Positions 1 to 10,963 are shown, counted from the stretch's first letter. The stretch is 64,000 bases of DNA from Akanthomyces muscarius (GCF_028009165.1 NW_026611617.1:444001-508000); one strand, 5' to 3'. Notes: generated from the letters alone by a model not told the origin. Numbers and translations are program-made.

Positions 1-1482
1 CTCAGAGGTAAACGTACCGACACCGTCAGCACCAAAAGAGAAGAAGATATTGTTGTAGACGAAAATCTGAGCATCGGAACATTCGGTAGGGTTCAGAGGC
101 GTGATCTCGCCGCGAGCGACCATTACAGCACCCTTGGTAGCAGCATCGTTGTAGTCAGCGAAGAGCTTTGAGATGAGGCGCTCCCGGAAGACTCTGTCCT
201 GAACAGTCTCCTTGGGAAGCTCCTTGGCGGACTGGAATTCCTCATTCCAGTCTCGTAGAGTGTCTGTGTTGTCCACTCCGGCCAAAAGGTAGGTCTCTTG
301 CGGTCGTGTAGCATCTGGCACATGAGCGCAGAGAGCTGAGTTCGGCGATGGTACCGCCCAGGGGGCGGCTGGGATCGCATTGGTAATCTGAAAGGTGGAG
401 AGAGGATCCTTGCTATTGTTGTAATCTTGGAGCTGTTGGAACGTCTCGTTGAAGGACGGCGAGATGAGCTCGATGAGCTCCAGGAGCGAGTGAGCGGCCT
501 GACCCTTGGGTGCCGGACGAGGGAAAGGGTCAAATTTGGCATTGGAGGACTTGTTGACGTAGAAACCAGACACGTGCGCAGTGATCTGGAACTGCTCACC
601 CTCGTTTGTCGTCACGATGAGATAGAGCAGGTGACCACGCTGTCTCAGGTGGCAAGGAGGAGGGTTCCAGGTCGACAAAGAAATCGTCTTGACAGTCTTG
701 GGAGCGAGTGCTGTCTGTTCAGGAACAAGGCTGGTCAGAGGAGGGATCCCTTGGAAATCGTACTCCTTCTGAGGCTGCTGCTCCTTGGGCTGCTCCTTGG
801 ACTCCTCGCTGGGCTGCTGGGTACCGGCGCTCGCAGACTCAAAAAGAGAGGTGCCGGCTAGCACACCTTGGGTGGTGTCAACTCGATTGCCTGCGGCACC
901 AATGAGCTCGCGAACTCGAATGAGGTGGATGCGTGCCTCCTTTTCGGTATAAGGGTCTTCGACGAGGTGGAACTCTGGGTCGGGTCCAATGCCGGGAATT
1001 TCGGCAATGGTAATGAAATCGGTGATCTTTTCTCCCTGATATTCGAGATGAAAGCAGGTGTATCGGAACGCGGCGGGGAGATCGATGATTGACTGGCGGA
1101 CTTCGTGAACCTGCTCTTGGGACGACACCTTTAATTGCATAAGTTAGTATCAACTGCAACGGAAAGCACCATAAGGAGGCGAGGATTACCATTATTTGCA
1201 TCTTAGAGGGCTTGGAACCGGGAAGCACAATCGTGACGTTGAGGAGAGCTGTTTAAGTGTAAGCAAGACAAGAACCTGGAACGGCACGCGACAGACGCAC
1301 CTTCGACTCCAGCGCCGTCCTCGACATCATTGGCAGCTTCGGAAGCATCATTGGCATTATTAGAGGCATCAACTGCGCCATATTAGTTCAAGATGGTTCA
1401 TGGCAAAGCGTAGGCAGGGCGGCCAAGGTGGTTGGTTACCTGGACGGTCATGCGCCGCTGGCGCTGCGTTCTCAGCTGCCAT
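1..1482 (-). CDS. clu1: CLU1/TIF31 clustered-mitochondria protein, N-terminal part
   Basis: Cytosolic CLU-family protein. In yeast and other eukaryotes the family keeps mitochondria distributed through the cell and associates with translation factors and mRNAs. Exons on the minus strand are 1482-1440, 1372-1301, 1248-1190 and 1128 to below 1. All joins keep frame, giving about 434 visible residues; the C-terminal part lies beyond the window edge. Seen: an acidic, Ala/Asn-rich start (MAAENAAPAAHDRPVDASNN), then the segment VTIVLPGSKPSKMQIM, then VSSQEQVHEVRQSIIDLP and a region with FRYTCFHLEYQGEKI, all typical of the fungal CLU N-terminal domain. The start was chosen because splicing 1373-1439 joins CCA-G to TT-GAT, while the unspliced frame stops just upstream. 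The identification is firm; the exact first exon is inferred. Confidence 0.9.
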
Positions 1483-3228
1483 CTTTTCCATACAAGCAAA
1501 GGAAGAAGAAAGGAAAAGATACACAGGTAGTATACAAGATTATAAAAGGAGAAGAAATCAAGTAAAAAGGGGCTCGGCCACACTTGACCAAAAGATTTGG
1601 GGCAATTGAACTGCTAAAAGGAAGGACAAGAGCGTAATTGATTCTGGGGGAAGGGAAAAAAAATTGGACGACAGACAATTTGCCGGTACACCGGAGGGTG
1701 CGGGTGGAGTACTTCTGGCGGCCAGGAGACCCCCAGCTTTTTCCGCTGCGCTGTCTTGGCCAGGAGAAGGTACCTTTTTTTTTTTTTCTCGACGCACGAG
1801 CTAATTGACTAATGTCATTACTATTCAGTACATTTGTTTGGTTGTTTTTAGCCAGCCAGGTACCTTCTGGGAAATGTACGGAGCTCCAGACCCGAGAACA
1901 GCCGCGCTGGCCCTGCAAGCCCCAACGCCGCTAGTCAACGTTAGTAAACTGGTAGCCAGGGAGCTGCCGCCACTTTAACCCATCTATTCTGCGGCAGACA
2001 GACAATCTGTTTAATCGGAAGGGGGTGATTGTTGACTGCAAATGCTCTGTGAGCAGTACATTTGTCTCTATATTATCCAGTCAATTGGACTTGAACAAGC
2101 AATGGATGCAAATCTAGCTACCCAAACGACGATTGCTTTGTTTTCCTTTTTCTAGGGAGCCGACTGAGGCATTTACCGAGTCACAAACAGGGTCGAATGG
2201 TGTTGAGCAGTTGGAACTTCTGAAATGGTTTTGGAATATCTTGACCAATGTGAGAGCGCGCGCCCATCGCCCGCCTCCGGACCTCTAACTTAGTCGCTTC
2301 CCATTGAGCGGTACAGGGTTTGGTAGGTAGTAATTACTTGGGCAAATTGACGATATGAGTCACAATGAGTCGCCCTTTCATTTTAGCGAAGACTGGAGAA
2401 CTATTGGCACGCTGAAAGTAAAGACTGAGATCTACTGAACGCTGATACGAGTACATGATACTTTAGGACGTCTCAGTGAACTTGCATACTCGTCATGCCT
2501 CCATTGCGCTTGCCAGGCTAGGCATGGAATCGAATTATTGATTGCTGGACGGCGGCCCTCATTGCACGTCGTCGATATTGGCACAAGTTCCAGCATATCC
2601 CAAAGTATCAGGCTGCGCGGATTGCAGAAGACACCTTAACCAAGCGCAAGTAGTGCCCATTGGCTACCCGTGTTCTTGTGCGAGCTGTATGCAATTGGTC
2701 GAGCATAGCTGAAAGTTGGAGTACGATGGGGGTGGACTTGCTGTCCACGCCGACGGCAGAATAGCAACCCATATTCCCACGTCTTTCCAATCTAGCGAAT
2801 TCCAACTTAAGATTTCCGCATGTAATGGCGATCTACGCATGATAGGTCCGCAGGTGCTCAGACAAGCGCGCACTGTGTTCGCGTCGGCACGAGGGTACCA
2901 ATTCAATGGACTGAGAAATGGCCACTGCGATAGCAAGTTGGCCTGCACAGACAGAGATGAGCAAACTTTATTTGAGATTACTGTTTTAGCGCTTAACACG
3001 GTTTGGTTCTCAATATTAAGGCCCTCATAGGTTGAGGTGCTTGCTCGTACCTGGCACAGACCAACAGAACTTAGCCACGTTCCTACCAGTGGCACAGCCC
3101 GCGTTCAAGTAGGCCCAAGAGCTGGCGAATTGCGCTCAATGTATATAAAGCGACAGAGTTTCTCAATATTCTCTATTGCTTAAACTTTCTCTGTCAATAA
3201 AAACGCAAGGAGTGTTCTACCTACAGTC
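1483..3228. other. Intergenic region between CLU1 and the heme-thiolate peroxidase
   Basis: No open frame here shows family character or coherent splicing. The part next to CLU1 (1483-1950) is its likely promoter and leader, with a T-run at about 1776-1789. The part before 3228 holds the TATA-like element listed separately. The two genes diverge, so both promoters should lie here. I see nothing else I can name. Confidence 0.6.
3142..3150 (+). promoter_or_regulatory. TATA box of the heme-thiolate peroxidase gene
   Basis: TATATAAAG stands 79-87 nt upstream of the ATG at 3229, in an AT-rich leader. Clear TATA boxes are uncommon in front of fungal housekeeping genes and fit a regulated gene. This is a sequence match only; no transcript evidence was available. 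Confidence 0.5.
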
Positions 3229-4265
3229 ATGAAAACAACACCGAGTCTCTGTTTCCTCCTCTCCCTGTATGGAGCCAATGCCTGGGAAGTTGCCAGTGTC
3301 AATGACTCGCGACTGTTGAACTGGCGCGCTCCGGGTCTAGCAGATTGTAAGAACTTTTTGCTGATGTGAGACCTATCAGTCCAATAGCTAACGGCTTTGA
3401 AGCAAGGTCACCCTGTCCTGGCCTAAACTCGCTAGCCAATCACGGATTCCTTCCTCACGACGGCAGGAATATTTCTATAATTCAGACTTGCAAAGCCATA
3501 TGGGAGGGCCTCGGAGCAACACCTGACATTGCTGCAGCCGGATTAGCTTTTGCATTTTTCCCTTGGCCCCTCGAGAATCTCAAAGACTTCCGGTTCGACT
3601 TGGAGCAACTCAGCACACACATGATGTTCAACGAGCACGACGTGAGCTACTCTCGAAATGATGCGTTCCTAGGAGACAACGCCCGCTTCAACCAGACTGT
3701 TTGGGATCAATCGTTGAAAGAGCTGAAGCCGGAAATGCTCACACCGACTGATTTTGCCAAGGCTCGCCAAGCTCGTGCAGAAGATACATTTGCCCGCAAC
3801 ACTAATACCACCTTTAGCTTTTTCGACATGGCTTTGAGCAGCACCGAGACAAGCTTCTTTTTTACTGTTTTCGGATCCGGAAGGAAAACATCCAAATCTA
3901 TGATTCGATACTTCATCGAGAATGAACGGCTGCCCGTGGCGCTTGGTTGGCTTCCTAGGCTCAATACCAATGCTGCATCTGTAGCTCTCCTAATTCCGGA
4001 AGTCCTGCTGGGCATGCCCAAAATTTGGGCAAAATTGGGATCACAGACGCTTGACGTTCTAAACTTGAAGGTAAAGTTTGTATGTCTTCTCAAGCATGAC
4101 ATGTTTCTAACCTTCCTCCAGACGTTCTTGACATTGATCAATCAGAGGATAGCTACCGGGGACATGCTCGGCTATCTCGACTCATTTAAAAGTGTGCTGG
4201 ATGATGAAAACGCTGACTCTAGTAGTGTATCTCGTCTTGCGGATCTGATCAAGTCTGCAGCTTAG
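3229..4265 (+). CDS. Secreted heme-thiolate peroxidase (chloroperoxidase/peroxygenase family)
   Basis: Predicted extracellular heme enzyme of the Peroxidase_2 family, which uses hydrogen peroxide to halogenate, peroxidise or oxygenate organic substrates. Exons are 3229-3346, 3388-4070 and 4122-4265, about 314 aa. The last intron (4071-4121) is 51 nt with no stop, so retention would add 17 residues. Seen: a hydrophobic signal peptide (MKTTPSLCFLLSLYGANA); RSPCPGLNSLANHG, whose Cys at about residue 49 is the expected heme thiolate ligand; EHD at about residues 122-124; and FIENERLPVALGW further on. PCP plus EHD resembles chloroperoxidase and short peroxygenases rather than the long EGD type. 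The first intron is only 41 nt; the alternative acceptor 8 nt earlier would put a TAG in frame. Substrate cannot be told. The gene looks accessory among housekeeping neighbours. Confidence 0.83.
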
Positions 4266-4578
4266 TAGCTTACAATGATAATTCATGAGCATGCGCTATC
4301 AGAGCCCCAAGGGACCAGGTACAACTGGCTCGTCTTTACGTGTTTAGACGTTTACCGAACCTATCCCTTTTTGAACGGGAAAAAGGGCAGCAATGTGGGA
4401 GATCTATCTCTGGTTCTTTGAAAATCGAAAATCGAAAATAGAACTCGACGATGGAGCTGGAGCAATTTCTCATAACGCTCGACCATGCCTTTCCGAAGCT
4501 CCACTAGCGTTGTACAGTGAGGCTCAGTACTGTAATACTGTAATACTGCAATAGTGTGAAAAAGAAATTGCTTTAATA

Positions 4579-4615
<37 letters not shown>

Positions 4616-4999
4616 TGAACGAAATCTTCATGAAGAGCTCATGTTTTTTTTGGAAGATTTCTTTTCATCTACAATCTCATCAGCGGCCACGGGACATACT
4701 TTAGCGGCCCCGTGCCTCGCCGCTCGGTGGATGCGCCCGCAGTGACTGCCAGTCACCCCACCGGCTCCGGAGCCCAGGTGGCAGGGTCCCGTGCTGTCTC
4801 AGACGAAGACGTAATAATAAGCTAACACACTGCTTGACCGGCTACCCTTGCTGCGGTTAACGAACCCGCATCTGCTGCACGAAGCGGATTCTCTGCGGCG
4901 TCTTACTCCTTCTCTTTCTCTTCAACAACACACGGCGACTTGGAAACAGCTCACCCGGTATATGCACATTCACTCTTTCCGCTGTTGCCGCCATAGGAA
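4266..4999. other. Intergenic region with low-complexity tracts before the SLC35F6-like gene
   Basis: It holds the 3' flank of the peroxidase gene, short tandem repeats (a gaaaatc-like unit near 4420-4440 and a taatactg-like unit at about 4527-4553) and a long A homopolymer. About 4680-4990 is a GC-richer, then pyrimidine-rich leader of the downstream transporter. I see no gene. Confidence 0.6.
4582..4613. repeat. Poly(A) homopolymer, 32 nt
   Basis: Thirty-two consecutive A on the plus strand, directly downstream of a small taatactg microsatellite and about 320 nt after the peroxidase stop. It could be a plain slippage tract or the tail of a retroposed sequence. I found no flanking target-site duplication and no retroelement ORF, so only the repeat is claimed. 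Exact length may be affected by assembly. Confidence 0.9.
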
Positions 5000-6400
5000 A
5001 TGCCCAAGATGACGTCGCGTGCGGCCGTTCCGTTTCTGGTGGCTATGATGCTGCTGACTGGCGTCTGCAACACGCTGCTCACCAAGTACCAGGTAAATGC
5101 GCCCAAACGAAGAAGCCTTGAACCTCGATTTCACTAGCTACTGCGCCTTTCCTGCTTCTTGTTCGTGTTGCTAACGTGCGTGCGTGCATCTTTTAGGACA
5201 TGCAATGCGTGCGACACTGCGATGGCGATCCCAACAAGCGGAAGCTCTTTAACCAGCCCGTGCTGCAGACGGCCCAGATGTTTGTCGGCGAGATGGGCTG
5301 CTGGCTCGTCATCGGGCTCATGGCCCTGTACCGGCGCTTCTTTGGAGCGGCCCCTACCGCCGCCGATACCGAGTACCAGGCCGTCAACACCGACGAGACG
5401 GCCGACATTGCCCCCGACGCCGATGAGCACGCCGATGCCGACGCCGGCCGCAAGGGCACCCTGCTCAAGGGATTCGGCATCGTCCTGCTCGCGCTGCCGG
5501 CCGTGTGCGACATCCTGGGCACCACCCTGATGAACGCCGGTCTGCTTCTGGTGGCCGCGTCCATCTACCAGATGACTCGCGGCGCGCTGGTGCTCTTTGT
5601 CGGCCTCTTCTCCGTCATCTTCCTTCGCCGCCACCTCTTCCTGTTCCAGTGGCTCGCGCTCATCGGTGTCGTCTCGGGCGTTGCCGTGGTCGGCCTTGCC
5701 GGTGCCATCTGGCCAGACGAAAAGGTGCGCCATGCCGGCGAGGTTGCCAACGACGGCGAAGGCCTCTCCGACGCCGGCCGCGCTATTGTCGGCGTTCTCT
5801 TGATCGCCGGTGCCCAGGTCTTTACCGCGACGCAGTTTGTACTGGAGGAATGGATCCTGGAGAACTCCCCCATTGAGCCCATCAGAGTTGTTGGCTGGGA
5901 GGGTCTCTTTGGCTTCCTCGTGACGGTCGGCGGCATGATTGTCATGCACGTAATCGTCGGCCGCACTGACGGAGGCCGCTACGGCGCCTTTGACATGGTT
6001 GAAGGATGGCGCCAGATGACGACAAACAACGCGGTCTGGCTAAGCAGCCTCTTGATTATGGTTAGCATAGGGTAAGCAGAGCACCAAAACAGTGGTAGTG
6101 AACAGATTTTTTTGGCTAACAAAGCGTCACAGAGGCTTCAACTTCTTTGGCCTGTCGGTCACTCGCTCAGTCAGTGCCACTTCTCGCTCAACCATCGATA
6201 CATGCAGGACACTGTTTATTTGGGTCGTGTCGCTTGGCCTGGGCTGGGAGTCTTTCAAGTGGCTGCAGATTCTCGGATTCGCCATCCTCGTCTACGCCAC
6301 GTTCCTCTTCAACGGCATCGTTCAGCCCCCGCTTAAGTCGTTGCGTCCTGACGCGGAGGTTGAGCCTCTCCTGGCGGAAGATCCTATTGAGCACCCATAG
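5000..6400 (+). CDS. SLC35F6-like drug/metabolite-family membrane transporter
   Basis: Multi-pass membrane protein of the DMT/nucleotide-sugar transporter superfamily, closest in motif to animal SLC35F6; the transported substrate is not known from sequence. Exons are 5000-5092, 5197-6071 and 6133-6400, 411 aa. Seen: an N-terminal hydrophobic segment with LTGVCNTLLTKYQ; a hydrophilic acidic loop at about residues 85-120; the conserved stretch YQMTRGALVLFVGLFSVIF at about 155; and, after the second intron, FNFFGLSVTRSVSATSRSTID followed by a terminal helix and an acidic tail (EVEPLLAEDP). The Asp/Glu-rich tail with a dileucine suggests endolysosomal or vacuolar sorting, which is inference. Start ATG 5000 gives an N-terminus beginning directly with the first helix. 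The gene converges with yippee. Confidence 0.85.
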
Positions 6401-6836
6401 ATGAGAAGGCTTTGTGCTGGTGGAAGGGTTGCAGAGACGGAATGACTTTTACAGCATTTAGCCGTAAAGTGCTGTATGGACACGTGAATTTGGCGCCTGG
6501 GACGCATTTCATATTTGCTGCGTGTGCTTTTATTGGATCCAGCGTAGAACATTGAACAATCTGAATATTATCATTGGGAATACATTTACGCTCTTAATCG
6601 ATGACGCCCTGTATGCCTTGCCCAAACGCCAAATAATCCAATGCCATCGAGCGAGCCCAGAGAGTTGACATGTAGATACTGCTCCTCGGCCAACCCCCAA
6701 TAGAGTAGACGCCCTACGAAGAAAAAAATGGAATAAATCCAAAAGAAAAAATACGAAACAAGACTTGCATAAGAAGAAAAAAGACCCTGACAAACGCTGT
6801 GCAGCTTTCCAGAAAGTAGAAGATGAGTGGAAGAAA
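6401..6836. other. Intergenic region between convergent SLC35F6-like and yippee genes
   Basis: AT-rich 3' flank of both genes, with A-rich stretches near 6720-6780 suited to 3' ends on either strand. I see no gene. Confidence 0.6.
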
Positions 6837-7367
6837 TCATGCAACGTTGCACAGCAACTCGGCTTCGAGGATGAATTTACCCTCCTTATACTTTTGTGAG
6901 TTTTCGTATGCCTTGTCGTATTTCCAGCCCACAGTCTCCTTGCATTGCCGGCAAGTGATGTCGCAAACAATGTGTCTTCCCGTTGTCATGTTTCGCTCGC
7001 TTGGCTCGCCGGTTTCGATGTTGACGACGCTGTGGAAGAGGTATGCCTTGCCGTGTTGGCCGCGGAAGTTCTGCTGGTAGTGTTAGCATTTGGGGAACAT
7101 GTGGTATTTTCCGCTCTTCCCCGTCTTCCTGTTTCATCCCAGGCCTGGTGCGTCAGCACCCATGGTGCTGTGATCGGGACTGGTTCGGCATCTGCGAAGC
7201 GCCCGCTGCTGCCTGCCCTGCCTGCTCCGGGCAATCCGTTAACCCCCCCCCCCCACGTTACGACGTACCCTGCTTATGATATCCTCATGGTTGGCTAGAT
7301 GCGCTTTGCAGGCTTTGCAGCCGTATATCTTGGTGCTATTGAGATAGGTGTTGTAGGACAGGCCCAT
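6837..7367 (-). CDS. Yippee-like zinc-binding protein
   Basis: Small, very conserved zinc-binding protein of the Yippee/Moh1 family; members sit in the nucleus or cytoplasm and some are subunits of GID-type ubiquitin ligases. Exons are 7367-7269 and 7070-6837, 110 aa, the normal family length. Seen: two CxxC zinc pairs (Cys17/Cys20 in GCKACK and Cys73/Cys76 in CRQCK), the signature NFRGQHGKAYLFHSVVN across and after the intron, and GWKYDKAYENSQKYKEGKF near the C-terminus. The start MGLSYNTYLN matches the usual fungal start. The 198-nt intron is long for this window and holds a 12-nt C/G homopolymer. The family is certain; the cellular role is inferred. Confidence 0.93.
7243..7254. repeat. C12 homopolymer in the yippee intron
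   Basis: Twelve C on the plus strand, equal to G12 in the transcript of the yippee gene, shortly after the 5' splice site. It is prone to slippage and sequencing error. Confidence 0.85.
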
Positions 7368-8353
7368 GTTGGTTCGACGGCCGGCTGCTGCTGGCTTCGG
7401 GGCTGGTGCCGGAGTAGTTACAGAGTGTCCGACAGTGACGTCGTGGCCGATGGAGCGGGCTGGCTGTCGTTACCTTCCCCGGGAACCGTCTTGACAGGCA
7501 AAGGAGACAGGTTCGGCGTGTATTAGTCGGGTAGAGGGAGCTCGTACTGGGAAAAGTTAGAGACAGTGGACGGCTGTTGCGGTTGCAGAGTTCAAGTTGG
7601 GCGAAAAAAGCCACGGGCACAAGTTGGAGGTAACTAATCAGCAAGATTGACGCCAGCAATGCCCCCAGGTAGCACCGCATTTTAGGTGCACAAGCTGTGT
7701 TGGAGCTCGGCCTACCACAGGCCGCCTGTGCTGGGTACCTTACCGTGGTTCCGGTACCCAACAAAGGAGTTACAGTGGTCGAGTAGTGGTGCGGGTCGAC
7801 CTGTGGACCGCTGGCCCAGCTTACGCTTGCTGCCAGGCTGACGAGTTCAGCCTGCTTCATGCGTGCTCTAGCAATGATGCCATTATGTAGCTACATGCTC
7901 GAAAAGAACACTTGTAGATAAGTGTAAAAATAATAAAAAAGCTCAATGAATAGATGTGCACTGGTTGCCCGGAAGTTGTGCAGAAGAACCCTTAATCTGT
8001 GACGGCTTGCATGCGCCGTTTCACTCCTTCACCAGCCCGCCACCATCTGTCTCGCCCTGCGAATTTCTGATGAGCAGATTCTGAGACGAGTCGAAAGTAA
8101 TTAAGTGACCTATCCTCACCATTAACTATTCTGTAGCCGGCCCCATCTCACCCATAACAGCAGCGAATTTCCCCGATTGTCGTGACCTCTCCGGCTGGCT
8201 TGTCATCTACGGCTCCCACCTGTCCGTCCATCACCTTTAGAGCCCGTTGACCACATTATGTAATGCCGGATGATGTCGTGTCAAAGTATCAGTTTCGTCC
8301 AAAGGATAGAGTGGTCATTGTACGGCACATAATTCTCATTCATAGCGTGTTTC
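7368..8353. other. Intergenic region upstream of yippee and downstream of the DUF2985 gene
   Basis: Probable promoter and leader of yippee (7368-7900), then a gene-free stretch and the 3' flank of the DUF2985 gene. A minus-strand open frame at 7336-7860 overlaps the yippee start in another frame. It shows no family resemblance and is treated as leader. Confidence 0.55.
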
Positions 8354-9758
8354 TCAAGTATTGTTTACAACAACGCCTGCCTCTTTGAGTCTCTCTTCCT
8401 CACCGTGTCGCGTCTTGGTTCCCTTCTTCTTCTCCTTCCTGCTCTTCTCTTCGTCCTTGTCCCCCATGTTATTATAGTGGTAGATACCACGCTCCCTGTC
8501 TCTCGCAAGCAGATCCATGTCAGCCTGACTAATAGGAACACCCTCGACGCCCTTGACGGCCTTGCCTTCGAAGAACATGACGAGACCCGCAATGATGGCG
8601 ACGATGCAGCCCAATGCTACGAAGAGACCAGTAGACCAACTGGGTCGATCGTATCTGTTCATTCCCCACATGAATCCACAGAGAACGCACTGAAGTAACG
8701 TGTTGCCCACCATGAACCAAATAACGAAATCGAGCTTCCACAGGGCCGTGGCGCGGGCTCGTACGCCAGTGAGAGGAGCATCAGGGATCTTATCTTCAGG
8801 GTAAGGGACAGAGTCAGAATCCCCCTTGTTAGGCCGATTCGCAACATTGTCAGGGCCGATGGATGGTTCCAGATCCGAAGATCCCTGTAAACGGAACCAG
8901 CCTCGGTGAATGCCTGCCAGCCGGCGAAGGCCAACTTCTTGGCCACCCAATCGGTACTTCATAAGAAAATACAGATCTCGGAAGCGCCACGGCGCCAGAC
9001 CGAAGCCAGTCACGCAGAATAGGGCGTTCAAGATCTGCGAGTCGATTTCAATCCAGATACGTCGAGGAGAGTTGATGTCGTTGCAGTTCGGACGACACAT
9101 TGCAGGAGCTAAAACAGATACAAGTCAGTATGCGAGCGGCTTCTTTGGTAGATGCATGTGATGACTTACAGGCATTGCAGAGAAGAAGAAACAGCATGCC
9201 GCCCCATGCTACAACATTGAGGCCATATAAAGTCACGAGGAACCCGACAGGTGTGATGAAATAATTCCAAAACGTTATGCTGGCGTCTTTCGTGGATTGC
9301 CAAAATGAATGTTTGGGGGGGAAGTGGTAGCCATTCGGAAAAGCGGCGGTCGCAGAGGGCTCGTTCAATTTAGCGGCAGACGGCTTAAAGGACATGTGCT
9401 GGGGCTCTTGTTCTTCCGCCACCGAGTGTATCGTATTGGTTCGTATGGGACCAGGCGACGCATCTTGCGCCTGATTCGCGGAGTCGCGCCGCTCAATGGA
9501 CGATGATATCGAGCCTCTGGCAGGACGCCCTGTGATCATGGAGGAAGCAATGCCGCCGGTGGCAGCCATAAATCCCTCTGGAGGGCCCGATTCCTCAAAC
9601 GTCACGGAGAGACGTCGTATGCGACTACTGATGGACGACGACGCAGTCGGTCGGGTGGCGGCAGTGCTGCGCCCATCTTCGTGGCTCGGGCCGCGCGTGG
9701 CTTCGCTCGTCTCGTCGCCTACAGCCGGGAATGGTTCTGTGTTGTTTGGAGTGGCCAT
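8354..9758 (-). CDS. DUF2985 multi-pass membrane protein
   Basis: Fungal membrane protein of unknown function with a DUF2985-type domain. Exons are 9758-9170 and 9108-8354, 447 aa. Seen: a Ser/Thr-rich disordered N-terminal half (about residues 1-150); then hydrophobic segments WNYFITPVGFLVTLYGLNVV and WGGMLFLLLCNA; the diagnostic region NDINSPRRIWIEIDSQILNA followed by FRDLYFLMKYR; two more membrane segments around CVLCGFMWGMN and GLFVALGCIVAIIAGLVMFF; and a highly charged Lys/Glu-rich C-terminus. An in-frame ATG at 9815 would add 19 residues. I chose 9758 because the added stretch looks like leader, but this is not decided. No function should be assigned beyond membrane location. Confidence 0.8.
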
Positions 9759-10526
9759 TTTTAGGGAAGGATGAATCAATGCATGACCGATCGTGAGGAA
9801 GGAAAAGTTGGACAAATGGCCCGATAACAGCAGGACCCTTTCCAGAGCTTATTTCGTAGCGTTGGGCGAATCACTTTGCGCTAACCATCTCCGTGCTCCG
9901 TGCTCACTGGGCGTGCTGGGCTGTGAAATGGAGTGTGGGGTTCCTCACGACACAGCCTGGCAACGGCAACGTAAGATTTGAGACACCGTGCGCAATGGAT
10001 TTAAAAGAAGTGAGAAACCCAGGTTTTATTTTATTATCTATATGCTGCATCTCATGTTCACCCGATTTCAATGCTAAAATAGAGAACAGAGGCTAGCGGC
10101 ATCGGATGCGGGCTGGTGGCAGCATGTCGATCGCAAACAGTCGTTGAGCTCCACGCACCTACGCAGCCAATGGCACAGCACTTGAACAGCGATCCGACAT
10201 TGTGGCCAGGATTGCTTGACCACGCAGAATGCGATCGGCCAAACCAACTGCATCTTGGTGTCGCGGTTATGTACGACCTTTTAGTGCAGATCGGTAGGCG
10301 AAAGGACGGAGCAGCTACCTATGCACTCGTCCTGCAGTGACACTGTGACAATGACATGGCTATCAGGGTCCGTATGAGCCAGGCTCCACCAGCCTAAGCT
10401 ATCCAGGTTTCCCAGCACTTCACCTCTACTTCAACTTTTTAACATCAACCTGAAAGTGCAGCATCTCAAGTTCCTCGTTGATTTCTGCGACTATACAACT
10501 TCGGACAAATTGCTGATATCACAACC
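9759..10526. other. Divergent promoter region between the DUF2985 gene and sen15
   Basis: About 770 bp between two divergent starts, serving as promoter for both. Small open frames lack any family character or conserved pattern. A pyrimidine-rich leader precedes the sen15 start. Confidence 0.6.
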
Positions 10527-10940
10527 ATGTCTTCAACCCAGAGCCAGCAGCCCGACAATGTGGCCATTACCGTCATGAAAAATTTGCAGGATCAGCACGA
10601 CTGGACAGAGCTGGAGTTCATCTACACCCAAAACTCAACTCGGGCTCTGGTTAGAGGCCTGCCTACGAAGCGACTATATCTGCACCCAGATGACCAGATT
10701 GCGGCACTCGCGCAAGAGCAGGCTACCGGCGAGCGGGTTCCTCAGGAACCCGTGCAAGAGTTCGTGCTCCCGGTCCATCTCGCCGAAAAGTGGTGTCTCG
10801 CCGACTTTGCAGCTGTTTTCGACTCAGTAGAAAACACGGGCACGCGGGAGAAAAGGATAGTACTTGCAACGCTGCACAATGACTCTACAGTCGTGTATTA
10901 TATTATGCAGGAAGGCATGGTGAAGCCACGCCAAAACTAG
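10527..10940 (+). CDS. sen15: tRNA-splicing endonuclease subunit Sen15
   Basis: Structural subunit of the heterotetrameric tRNA-splicing endonuclease that cuts introns out of pre-tRNAs; Sen15 pairs with a catalytic subunit. A single exon gives 137 aa, close to fungal homologues. Seen: DQHDWTELEFIYTQNSTRAL near residues 23-42, LPTKRLYLHPDDQIA, EFVLPVHLAEKWCLADFAAV, and the closing beta pattern RIVLATLHNDSTVVYYIMQEG. These match the Sen15 fold, with no catalytic triad expected. Its stop lies 23 nt before the stop of the convergent dehydrogenase gene, so the two 3' UTRs must overlap. Confidence 0.88.
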   Translation: MSSTQSQQPDNVAITVMKNLQDQHDWTELEFIYTQNSTRALVRGLPTKRLYLHPDDQIAALAQEQATGERVPQEPVQEFVLPVHLAEKWCLADFAAVFDSVENTGTREKRIVLATLHNDSTVVYYIMQEGMVKPRQN

Positions 10941-10963
10941 GTTTCAACATTCGCCACAGACGT

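Noticed and set aside
1472..1918. Minus-strand open frame upstream of CLU1
   Set aside because: Low-complexity, Lys/Ser/Phe-rich translation crossing a T-run; it overlaps the CLU1 first exon in another frame.
2664..3095. Overlapping plus and minus open frames before the peroxidase gene
   Set aside because: No family resemblance, no coherent splice signals, and mutual overlap on both strands.
5134..5949. Long minus-strand open frame opposite the SLC35F6-like gene
   Set aside because: Shadow of GC-rich coding DNA; the Asp/Gly/His-rich translation mirrors the plus-strand membrane protein.
7336..7860. Minus-strand 174-residue open frame overlapping the yippee first exon
   Set aside because: It lies in another frame than yippee, shows no conserved motif and is best explained as promoter and leader sequence. 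A leader exon remains possible.
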